NCBI RefSeq assembly: GCF_000344685.1
Contig: NW_006920410.1
Span: forward strand, 2,180,693 to 2,244,692
Reading direction: 5' to 3'
DNA: 64,000 nt
DNA from: Gloeophyllum trabeum ATCC 11539
Taxonomy: Eukaryota > Basidiomycota > Agaricomycetes > Gloeophyllales > Gloeophyllaceae
Below, one piece after another: positions 23,504 to 33,297 of this stretch. The translations under genes and the position numbers were made by a program. The notes under the pieces were generated by a model. The model was not told the origin of the DNA. It searched no databases and saw only the letters and a program-made list of their open reading frames with translations. The first letter of the stretch is position 1. Each line of letters begins with the position of its first letter.

Positions 23504-24799
23504 ATGCAGTCCCAGTCCGTCGTCTACCAGCCTCTCTACGAGGACATCGTAGCGCGGCTCGACCCCGAATATGTGGCCTTCCACAAGGAGCACATGCTAT
23601 ACAAGCCGCTGCAGCACCAGCGGCCCTGGAATCCCGATATACGCAAGGAACCCAACGTCCCTGGCAATACTTCGCCGTTGCAAGTAGGCAGCGTGCGCGA
23701 TCTCTCTGTGGGGAGATGTATGGCGAGAGTGTTTAAGCCTGAAGGTGCCCCTCCGGAAGGGGGCTGGCCCGTGCTGTTGTATTTCCACGGAGGCACGTCT
23801 GACCCTTATCACGGCTTTCCTTGGCGTCAAGATAACTTGCGTCTGCAGGAGGTTGGACGCTCGGCAATATCAACTCTGAAAATTCGAAATGCAGTAATCT
23901 GTGCAAACGTGAGATTGGCGACTGCCTAATGTACGTAGAGGGTCTGACTGCGATATGACTGTAGGCGCAAAATGTGTGGTAGTGTCCGTTGACTATCGTC
24001 TGGCGCCGGAGAACCCGTATCCTGCCGCTGTTGAGGATGCGGTAGAGTCGTTGCAATGGCTCTATACCCATGGCAAAGCTGAGTTGACGGTAAACACCAA
24101 GCGCATCGCGGTCGGGGGCTCCTCGAGGCACGTATTCCCGTGAAAATACAAGACGCCTTTTGGCTTATGTCCCTTGAAATAGCGGCGGTAATCTGGCAGC
24201 AATACTCGCGCTGAAAGCGGCGGAGATGACCCCGCCTATCCCGCTCGTCTTCCAGATGCTGTTTGTACCAGTCACAGACAACTTGGCTAATCCGGATGGC
24301 GACCCGCATGCTTCGTGGTACGAGTGCAGGAACACGGTGTGGCTGAGCCCGGCGAGGATGCTGTGGTTCCGAAACAACTATCTGCCCAAGGCCGAAGATC
24401 GCGGCAAGTGGGACGCGTCGCCGCTCTTTGCGCCGGACGAGTTGGTCCGCAAGACGCCCAAAGCCTGGATCGCGCTGTGCGAGCTGGATATCCTGAGGGA
24501 CGAGGGGACGGCGTATGGCGAGAAGTTGCAGAAAGCGGGGGTGGACGTAGAGGTGAAGGTGTACAAGGGCGCGCCTCACCATATCACGAACATGGACGGT
24601 GCGTGTCATTCTTGTTGAAGAATATTCGATGCTCCTTGCTAATGGATGGATACTCGTTTTGGTCGGGTCCGATAGGGTGAGCATTCCGTCCTGCGATGCA
24701 TTGAGGTCCGCTGACCATTCGCGCAGGGTGACCCAGCTTGGGCGGGACTTGATATCCGATGCAGTACAGGCCCTGGGCGTTGCGCTAGGCACATTGTGA
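23504..24799 (+). CDS. Alpha/beta hydrolase (HSL/esterase type), tandem copy 1
   Basis: Serine hydrolase of the hormone-sensitive-lipase-like alpha/beta family, about 330 residues. It begins MQSQSVVYQPLYEDIVARLD. The oxyanion-hole motif HGGGWTLGN is formed across an intron. AKCVVVSVDYRLAPENPYPA follows. The nucleophile elbow GGSSGGN is also split by an intron, placing the Ser of G-x-S-x-G at the join. The acid is in CELDILRDEG and the base in GAPHHITNMDG. It ends VQALGVALGTL. The first intron (23793-23848) and the intron in the elbow (24128-24182) both have GC..AG ends with donor GCACGT. The homologous introns of copy 2 are GT..AG. The last intron donor follows MDG, shifted by two bases relative to copy 2. 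About 60-65% of residues look identical to copy 2 by eye. Confidence 0.88.
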
Positions 24800-25050
24800 A
24801 GCAGATATTATTCGGAAATGCTGGAGGCCAGCTGATATCGGTCATGTCGAGCCTGGTGTGACTGCTGCAATCGATAAAGTTGGCGGTGCCGTCGGCCCAG
24901 GGGGTATGGCATCGTCAGATCTGAGATCTCGATGACGATCGGCCGGGCCGTGAACTGCCGCGACGGTCGATCGCGCTTGCCATTGATAATCAGCAATTTC
25001 AAGTCTCAAGTACTTATGGCTGCAGTAACTCGCGCCCTCGCTAACGCGCA

Positions 25051-26268
25051 ATGGCCACAGTCTACCAGCCCCTGCACGACGACATCGTCAGCCGGCTCGA
25101 CCCCGAGTACGCCGCGTTCCACAAGGAGCACCTGCTGTACACCCCGCTGCAGCACCAGCTGCCCTGGGACCCCGCCATCCGCCAGCGCCCGACCGTCCCC
25201 GGCGGCTCTGAGCCGCTCAAGGTGGGGAGCACGCGCGATATTGCGCTCAGCAAGTTCAGTGTGCGGGTGTACACGCCCGAGGGGGCGCCCCCGGAGAAGG
25301 GGTGGCCGGTTATCTTGTACTTCCACGGAGGTGTGTAGGACAACGTTTGATGCCATTCATCGGAACCCCATTGAAGATATATAGGTGGGTGGACCTTGGG
25401 GAATATCGGTGCGGAGGCGGGTCTCTGCACGAACATGTGCAAGCGTGAGTCTCATCGCTTTGTGCGCCCTGGAGATCGTATGGGATTTATGTCTGGATGT
25501 TTCAGGCGCGAAATGCGTGGTGGTATCCGTCGACTACCGTCTGGCCCCGGAGAATCCGCACCCGGCGGCAGTCGAGGACGCGGTAGAGGCACTCAAGTGG
25601 CTCTACTCGAAGGGTAAGGCGGAGATCAATATCGATACGGATAGTATTGCTGTCGGCGGCAGCTCGAGGTGCGCGGAACGTGATCTCCCTTCCTGATTCA
25701 TGCCGTTAACAACCGCCGTTTCTGCAGTGGCGGCAACCTCGCTGCAATCCTGGGCTTGAAAGCCAGCCAGCTCTCCCCGCCCGTGCCCATCAAGCTCCAG
25801 CTGCTCCTCGTGCCCGTGACGGACAACACCGCCGACGCCACGGGCGCGACGCACGCGTCCTGGCGCGAGAACAAGGACACGGTGTGGCTCGACGTGCACC
25901 GCATGGAGTGGTTCAAGCGGAACTACCTCCCCAATAAAGAGGACTGGACGAAGTGGGACGCGTCGCCGCTGTTCGCGCCCGAGGAGCTGGTGCGCAAGGC
26001 GCCGCGGGCGTGGGTCGCCGTGTGTGAGATGGATATTTTGAGGGATGAGGGATTGGCGTATGGGGAGAGGCTGAGGAAGGCGGGGGTGGAGGTGGAGACG
26101 CAGGTGTACAAGGGGGCGCCGCATCATGTTATGGCTATGGATGGGTAAGCGGAATTTACTCGAGGAGGTTGGCGGTGAGCTGATGGGTCTTGCAGGGTTT
26201 TGGAATTGGGCAAGCGGATGGTTACGGATACTGTGGAGGTGTTGGGCAAGACGTTTGGCACGATGTAA
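25051..26268 (+). CDS. Alpha/beta hydrolase (HSL/esterase type), tandem copy 2
   Basis: Paralog of the preceding gene, in direct orientation 252 bp downstream. It begins MATVYQPLHDDIVSRLDPEY. It has the same catalytic layout: HGGGWTLGNIGAEAG, VVVSVDYRLAPENPHPAAVE, the split GGSSGGN elbow, the acid in CEMDILRDEGLAYGERL and the base in GAPHHVMAMDG. It ends VLELGKRMVTDTVEVLGKTF, GTM. Introns occupy the same positions as in copy 1 but use standard GT donors (GTGTGT and GTGCGC). G+C in the coding exons is visibly higher than in copy 1. Substrate unknown; an ester or lactone of a compound handled by the neighbouring enzymes is possible. Confidence 0.9.
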
Positions 26269-26499
26269 GCTCTGTGCGCCGAATGAAAGTGTCGTAATAG
26301 TTGGGGGCCTGTAATGAGGCTCTGCAGTTAAATAAGGAGCATTTTTGCTTTACAGTCTATCCTCTGAAACTGCGTTGGCAGCAGATTAGGCTCTTGGTGA
26401 GGAGTGACCCAGATAGGATGGCATATCAAGCAAGGGTCCTGATACAATTCAATTGCTTGTCTTGTTCAACATACTTGTAGTTTCCTTCAACTGTCTACT

Positions 26500-27030
26500 T
26501 CAGTAAGCCGCGATTGCCTCTATTTCAACGTCCACATCATTAGGCAGCTTTGCGGCCTGAATGCAAGTGCGTGCAGGCTTGGGGGCAGGGAGAAGCTGAA
26601 ACGTCCGCCGTTAACCCCTTTACACGCCGCATACTGGCGACACTACTGACCTTCTCGTAGACCTCGTTCATGGAGCCAAAGTCGTCCATGTTCTTGAGGT
26701 AGACGTTGACTTTGACGACGTTCTCCCAGGAGGAGCCGGCTGCTTTGAGGACGTTGCCGAGGTTGGTGATGCACTGGGCCTGATGCGGCTGTCAGCAGAG
26801 TCCTGTACCCTGTCTGAAGAAGCGCACCGTGTGCTCTTTGATCCCGCCCGCGACGACCTTGCCGTCCTGACCGACTGGAGTCTGACCGCTAAGGAAGATC
26901 AGGCCGGGGACCTTTGTGGCATGGGCTGGGAGCGAAGTCAGTACCGGGTCGGACAGCAAACGGTCAGCTCACAGAGAATATGAGTGTGCTTGGGGTTCTC
27001 GTCCGAGTTGATTTTCTGTACGGAGGCCAT
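26500..27030 (-). CDS. RidA (YjgF/YER057c/UK114) enamine/imine deaminase
   Basis: Small protein of about 130 residues in about four exons. It hydrolyses reactive enamines/imines such as 2-aminoacrylate released by PLP dehydratases. The N-terminus is MASVQKINSDENPKHTH. The middle reads as a RidA core, with the QCI/NLGNVLKA-type segment on the exon near 26760. The C-terminus has the family signature KPARTCIQAAKLPNDVDVEI and then EAIAAY, including the catalytic Arg in R-T/V-x-V/I-x2-A-x-LP. It is likely trimeric and probably cytosolic, since no presequence is visible. Two short introns separate the middle exons. It lies 3.2 kb from the DSD1-like gene and is divergent from MFS copy 1. Confidence 0.85.
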
Positions 27031-27420
27031 TGCGAGCGACGGTGGAGGGACAGAGGGGCGAAATCGATAATAAGTGGCTGAAGAAGATTAGATCTTGGGT
27101 GCCCTGCGATCTGAGATCCGATCGGCGATGGGCCTGTCACGGGCACTGCATTGAGCGTCGCCCAAGGCCTCTGCCTCATCCATGCAGCGCGTCTTGCTCC
27201 GTGCCCACCGGACGCTCGTTAATTGCTGGACACTGACGGTTATCATCTGATGGCAGTGTTATAGCCGACAGGCACGTCTGAGTATTTGGCGCGCCCCTTA
27301 TCTCCCCCAAACTTACTATCTAGTCTGCTATCAAGCCTTCTCCAGCGTCATGTGAGGCCGTATCGTTATAACTCCCCAGCCGCCCGGGCTGCCCATCGGT
27401 CGTCCACTTTTCCCATCATC
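27031..27420. promoter_or_regulatory. Divergent promoter, RidA / MFS copy 1
   Basis: A 390-bp gap between divergent starts. It has GATA cores on both strands: CGATAA near 27063, TTATCA near 27240 and CTTATC near 27298. It is pyrimidine-rich just before the MFS start. GATA-factor control is inferred. Confidence 0.4.
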
Positions 27421-29867
27421 ATGGCCGAACCGTCCGTCGTGCTGGAAAAGGTCGCGCCTGGCAAGGACGTGGAGGACGCCGTGTCCGTCAGCAAGACCGG
27501 CGCGTCCGAGTCCGTGAGCTTCTCGCGCGAGGAGGAGCGCCGTATGATACGCAAGATGGACTGGATGATACTGCCGCCGTTGGCATTTATGTTAGTACTT
27601 TCAAGCTCCTGGGTCGCGCATTTCCTGACCCTCTGGTCTGGAATAGGTATCTATGTAACGCCCTTGATAGAGGAAACGTCGGAAACGCAAAAACTGATGG
27701 TTGGGACAAGGTATGTTATCCCCGCTAGTCAGCGTTCTTACTCTGACAAGCGGTTCATGTACAGGACATCGGTTTGACAGGCAATCAAGTAAGCAGACAA
27801 CTGCGACACGATGCCCATTTCTGACCATGGTCATCTAGTATTACGTGCTTGTGATGGTTTTCTATGTACGTCCCATGTCAAGCTTCGCTTGAGCACCACA
27901 GCTAACAAGTATGCAGGTCCCGTTCTGCCTGTGAGCCTGCACCATGGTCCTGTGCCGGCAGATAGGACTAACTTACCCATCTCCGTAGATTTGGTACCCC
28001 CATCAGTCTTCTCGTGAAACGATACAGCGCTGCTCGCGTGCTCCCAATTATGATGTTTGGATTCGTACGTCCACTTGCTATCTCCAACGTTGATCTCTCT
28101 TACGACCTCACATCTGCAGGGCGCGATGTGAGTCCAAGGTTGTATCTCTGTTACCGCGCATTAGTTCAACCCCAGGAAACAGGGGACTATGCACCGCGGC
28201 GGCGAAGAACTTTTCAGAAGTCTTTGCGCTCCGGTGGTTCCTGGGTACCTTCGAGTCTGCTATGCTCCCGGGCGTTGTAAGCATCGCCGTGTAGTCCCTT
28301 GCCTAGGGCAAACAATCATTGACACCGTCGCAATCAGGTCTTCTACCTCTCCACGTTTTACAAGAGAGACGAGCTAGCTTCACGAGTCGGCATCTTTTAC
28401 GGTTGGTATACACGGTCTGCAGACTTTGGTGCTTTAACGACTCACTACGCCCAATAGCCGCGGCCTCTATCTCTGGCGCTTTCTCAGGTGATCTCTGTAG
28501 TTGCACCTTTGTCCAGAGTGCAGTGTGTCTGATGCGATCCGACAGGTCTGATCGCGTTTGGTGTCTTTCAGCTGAAGAACTCGAAGTATCATGGGTGGCA
28601 GTATCTGTTCTGGATCGAAGGTAACTGAGGGCTCCTACGACGTCCTTGAGTGATCCACTAATGCGTGCGCAGGCGCTGGAACGATCCTTTTCTCCGTCTT
28701 CGCGTTCTTCTGGCTGGTAAGCCTCGTATGCCCCGCTTTTTCCAGCCGTCAAGATTGAAATACACATTTCAGCCCCGCTCGCCCGCGACCACGCGCTTCT
28801 TCACCGCGCGCGAGCGGCTCATCGCCAAAGCGCGCATCCTGTCCGACTCCTCCACCGCCATCGACGAGCGCCTCTCCTTCCGCGACGCCTTCCGCCCGTT
28901 CACCGACTGGCGCTACGGCGTCTGGGCGCTCATCTCGCTCTCGCTCGGCGTCCCGCTCGCGAGCGTGAACAACTTCCTGCCGCAGATCGTGCAGAGCCTC
29001 GGGTACTCGACCGTCAAGACGAATCTGTACACCGTCGCGCCGAATATTGCGGGCACGGTTGTGCTGCTGATCATGACGTTCTCGTCGGATTATTTCAGGG
29101 AGCGGTCGATACACATGTGGGTTGTTCTAGTACAAACTACTTGTCTCCGATGTGCGATATGCTGACAGAATGGGCTGTACGCAGATGCGTGCCGCTCGCG
29201 ATCGGCCTGGTCGGGTTCATCATCCTCGGCACGATCGACGTGCTCGCGCACCGCAACGTCGCGTACTTTGCGTGCTTCCTGCTCTGCATGGGTGTACGCT
29301 TCTCCGTCTTGTCCAGCTATTCGTGGTACTCACCCGGAACGCAGGCACCCGCGCCGTCCGTGCTGACGTCGTCGTGGTACTCGAACAATACGACGAACGA
29401 GAGCGGCAGGGCGGTCGTCGCCGCCGTGATGGGTGCGTTCCTTCCTCCCCCCGTACCGGGTCCGGGTCTGACACGTAGCGCTTAACAGTCGGGATCGCGA
29501 ATTCGTCGGGCCTGATATCGGCGAACGTCTTCCGCGCGCAGGATGCCCCGAAATACGTTCCTGCGTTGATCACCTCCGGTAAGCCGATTTACGTGTCGAT
29601 ACGAGGACCCATTTTCATCAAGTTTCGCGCCGTCGCAGCTTGCTTCGGAGGCATCTGCATCGTTCTCGTCGCATCGTAAGTTATCTCCTCGCTTTCCATG
29701 AGCCAGAGTTAACCCTGGGTGATCACAATAATAGACTAGGAATCTATATGCGGCTGGAGAATAGAAGGCGGGACAAGGAGCAGGGCCTGAAGCTCACGTC
29801 TGCGCAGGTGGACACGGAAGTGCTGGGCCAGGGCCCCGCCTCTCCGCTATTCCGTTATGTGTATTAA
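27421..29867 (+). CDS. MFS transporter, allantoate-permease (ACS) type, copy 1
   Basis: Twelve-TM major facilitator of the anion:cation symporter family (yeast Dal5, Tna1, Vht1 relatives), about 490 residues in about 16 exons. N-terminal MAEPSVVLEKVAPGK, then REEERRMIRKMDWMILPPLA leads into TM1. The family motif LCNALDRGNVGNAKTDGWDK is formed over an intron. Further on are VLVMVFYVPFCLFGTP, FLGTFESAMLPG, VFYLSTFYKRDELASRVGIF and LKNSKYHGWQYLFWIEG. The long central loop reads PRSPATTRFFTARERLIAKA. The C-half has NNFLPQIVQSLGYSTVKTNL and SSWYSNNTTNESGRAVVAA. The end is LGQGPASPLFRYVY. The substrate is not readable from sequence; organic anions or nitrogenous compounds are usual. Confidence 0.9.
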
Positions 29868-30299
29868 TAGACTGGCTGAGGAGAGGAGGCAATCGATCTT
29901 ATCGCTTTGTGTGTAGGATCTGAGTCGAAACGGAAGCTTGCGACGGTTGGCTAAGTTAAACGTTGTCCAGGGCATGTCGACTCTGGGGCAGCACTTACTT
30001 CAAATGTTTTAGGAGTCGCGGTGTAAAATTGTGTGTTCTGGCTTGTGAGCACCACAGTGACCTTCCCTCTCGTCTCTCGAGACAAATATCATTACTTACT
30101 GGGTCCTTCTTTTTCAGGCACGCTCACGGAGTTATTGACCACTTGATCCTACTCCTTACGTGACAGACAGCTGTTTATAACCTCGCCCAATCATCCGCTC
30201 GTACGAACTCTGTCACCCGGCGTCATGTGAGGAGCTACCACTGTATGAATGGCTAGCTGCCTTCCACGACAATGGAAGACCAGCTTTCCTCCTGCTGTA
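29868..30299. other. Spacer between tandem MFS genes
   Basis: About 430 bp with no gene. It contains a TTTATAAC stretch near 30174, a possible TATA element for MFS copy 2. Confidence 0.4.
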
Positions 30300-32740
30300 A
30301 TGGTTGAGAAGTCACCCTTGCCGTCCGACGTACTGGTGCCCGAGCCCAAGGACGAGGAGTCCGTAGCTGTCGATGAAGTCCCGACTCCAGAGCTCAGAGG
30401 CTTCTCTCCGGAGGAGGAGCGCTGTATGTTGAGGAAGATGGACTGGAACATCGTCCCGGCTCTGGCGTTCATGTGAGTGTCACCTCATGTGTACTGCGTT
30501 GACCCCACGCTGACAGGCTTCTAGGTACCTATGCAATTCACTAGACAGAAGCAACGTAGGCAATGCAAAGACCGACGGCTGGGATAAGGTATGTCTTATG
30601 AAGGTACAGGACTGATATTAGGTGATTCATCAGCGATTTCACAGGATGTAGGCTTGACTGGGGACCAAGTAAGTAGGCGATTCCATTGCTTTCCGTATGA
30701 TGTCCTGACAACTCGGGTCTCTAGTATTTTGTCCTGGTCATGGTATTCTACGTAGGCCGTATCTCCAACCCTATACTGGAACTCACTCCTCAAACAAAAT
30801 ATTGCGGATAGGTGCCGTTCTGCCTGTGAGCTGGCCTCTTAATCACACCTCTCCGAGTTCTGGATTTGACGCCCGGCCAATGCTAGGTTCGGGACACCGC
30901 TCAGCCTGGTCGTCAAAAGATTCTCGGCTGCCCGCGTCATACCCTTATTGATGCTGGGATATGTGCGTGGACGCCTTCTGTACGCAGCTTCCTGCTGACG
31001 GCATGGGCCGATTAATAGGGTGTGATGTTAGCCTCATATTTCTGGAGCGTCGGTGTCATCTCACCTTCTCTACAGGGCTCTTTTGACCGGCATAGCAAAG
31101 AACTTCTCCCAGATATTTGCCCTCCGGTGGTTCTTGGGCGCATTCGAATCAGCAACGCTGCCAGGGATCGTTAGTACGGAACGATATAGCTCATTAACGT
31201 GTTAATCAAATTCTATCAGGTCTACTACCTGTCGACCTTCTACAAGCGAGATGAGCTCGCATCTAGGATCGGGTTTTTCTATGGTATGAATGCTCTGGGC
31301 CAATCGTATGGGATACGCATCCTGACTTCAAGTTACAGCTGCTTCTATATTATCAGGGGCATTTTCGGGGGAGTCTTTTCATCGAGTTGATGGAGATAGA
31401 AGTGGTTAATGACATTGTTAACGTTACAATCCTACAGGCCTCATTGCATTCGGAGTGTTCCAGATCAAGAATTCGGCATACCGAGGCTGGCAATATCTGT
31501 TCTGGATCGAAGGTCCGTATCTTACTAGTATCACTGCTCTTACGGGCGTCCCACCCTCGGACTTCAGGCGGCTCGACAACTGTGTTCTCCATTTTCGCAT
31601 ATTTTTGGCTGGTAGGTTCTCCAATTCATCCCAAAGTCGGATCGGTGACGAGATTACTACAAAGCCCAGATCACCTCGTACAGCTCGATTCCTCACCCCC
31701 CACGAGAAGGATATAGCTGAAGCGCGCATTCTTTCGGATGCGTCCAATGCCATTGACGAACAGCTGAGCGTACGGCACGCATTTGGCGCCTTCAAGGAAT
31801 GGCAATATGCTGTATGGGCATTGATATGTCTATGCTTTGGCGTCCCTCAGACCAGCGTCACCAACTTCCTGCCGCAAATTGTCGCTAGCCTGGGCTATTC
31901 AACTGTCAAGACTAACCTGTTCACAATTGCTCCGAATATTATAGGCACTATTGCTCTCATCATCTTGACTACATCGTCTGATCGCTTCCGTGAACGTACC
32001 ATTCACACGTAAGTTGTAGGAATCTTCAAGCGAGGCAACGTTTGACGCGTTTCTACCAGTTGCGTAGCACTAGCCATCAACCTTGTTGGTTTCATCATAC
32101 TTGGGCTAGTGGATGCAGCGTCACATCGCCAAATCGCGTACCTTGCATGTTTCCTCCTCTGTATGGGTGTGCGTGCAGATATCATCAAGGCGCATTAGCC
32201 GCTGATTGAGCTTAGTCGGCTGCTCCTGCGGTGCTGGTTTCCTCCTGGTACTCGAACAATACCATGAGCGAAAGCCGCAGAGCGGTGGTTGCCGCTGTTA
32301 TGGGTGAGATTCTTGCTAGATAGCGACTAAGATTTATTGACGTCGAGCCTGACTCGCAGTTGGCATATCGAATTCAGCGGGGCTCATATCAGCCAACGTC
32401 TTCCGGGCTGAGGACGCACCTCGATACATACCCGCCCTGATAACAGCTGGTAAGTTGTTAGCCCTACACTGACTCCATCGTGCGATCTCCCATCGATATC
32501 GCTCCAATAGCTTGCTTTGGCGGAGTTGGCATTGTGCTAGTTGCAGGGTGAGCATGAACCTGCCTATGTGACTCGGACAACTTTGTGAGAACTACCGATT
32601 GTAGCATGGGGGTGTACATGAGGCTAGAGAACAGGAGACGCAACAGGGTTCAAGGTGTGCGTCTCACATCCACGGAAGTCGACACAGTAGCTCTGGGAAG
32701 CGAAGGATTCGGATCTCCGCTATTCCGCTACGTATATTAG
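30300..32740 (+). CDS. MFS transporter, allantoate-permease (ACS) type, copy 2
   Basis: Direct tandem paralog of the preceding gene with the same exon layout. It begins MVEKSPLPSDVLVPEPKDEE. SPEEERCMLRKMDWNIVPAL precedes TM1, and the LCNSLDRSNVGNAKTDGWDK motif is conserved. VYYLSTFYKRDELASRIGFF, IKNSAYRGWQYLFWIEG, PRSPRTARFLTPHEKDIAEA and NNTMSESRRAVVAAVM follow. It ends FGSPLFRYVY. At the exon ending SILSGAFS the expected donor GT (31369-31370) reads GG. No alternative donor keeps both frame and a usual intron length, so splicing there may be non-canonical or impaired. Codon usage is less G/C-biased than copy 1. Otherwise the reading frame looks intact. Confidence 0.85.
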
Positions 32741-33297
32741 ACAGTGTCACCTACAGAAGGGATTCCATCAACGACGATGCCGTCATTATTCATCAGTAAG
32801 ACTGTTGACTACAGATGGATACATGAGACGTTTCTGGCGATCTGACGAAACATTGAGGATGATTGCAATCAGCTCAAGCGCAATCTTTCTTACCGCTCAT
32901 CCGAGGTATCTCCGGCTTGAGCTACGGCCTGAGGTATTATGGGGCCAGAGGAGAAGACCTCACTCGGCATGAACGACCAGGGAGGAACTGCGGCATGCCT
33001 GTGGACAAAGATCTATTGCAAAACAGGGCAACCTAAGAGAACAAGCACATAGTTCACCCGCAGCATCAACAATAGAACCTGCCTATATGCATCTGGTCAT
33101 CGGACCGAGGTATGCAGAGATGCAAGAAGATCTGACGCCTGTGCGACACACCCTTTGAGAGTAGAACAGAAGCGACAAGAGGAATATCCTGTAACACAGA
33201 AGTACAACCTATAACCTTTTTTAGTAGTCTGAAGCCAGAATGTTCAGAACATTTGCAGCCCGAGCAAACCTGATGCCGCCACACGGAGCAGCGCGAA
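32741..33297. other. Convergent 3' region, MFS copy 2 / RBM39
   Basis: About 0.56 kb between two 3' ends. I see no gene, and no clear terminator element beyond A/T-rich stretches. Confidence 0.45.

Noticed and set aside
24315..24680. Plus-strand overlapping frame inside hydrolase copy 1
   Set aside because: A +1 shadow of a high-G/C exon. It lacks family resemblance while the other frame carries the catalytic acid and His.
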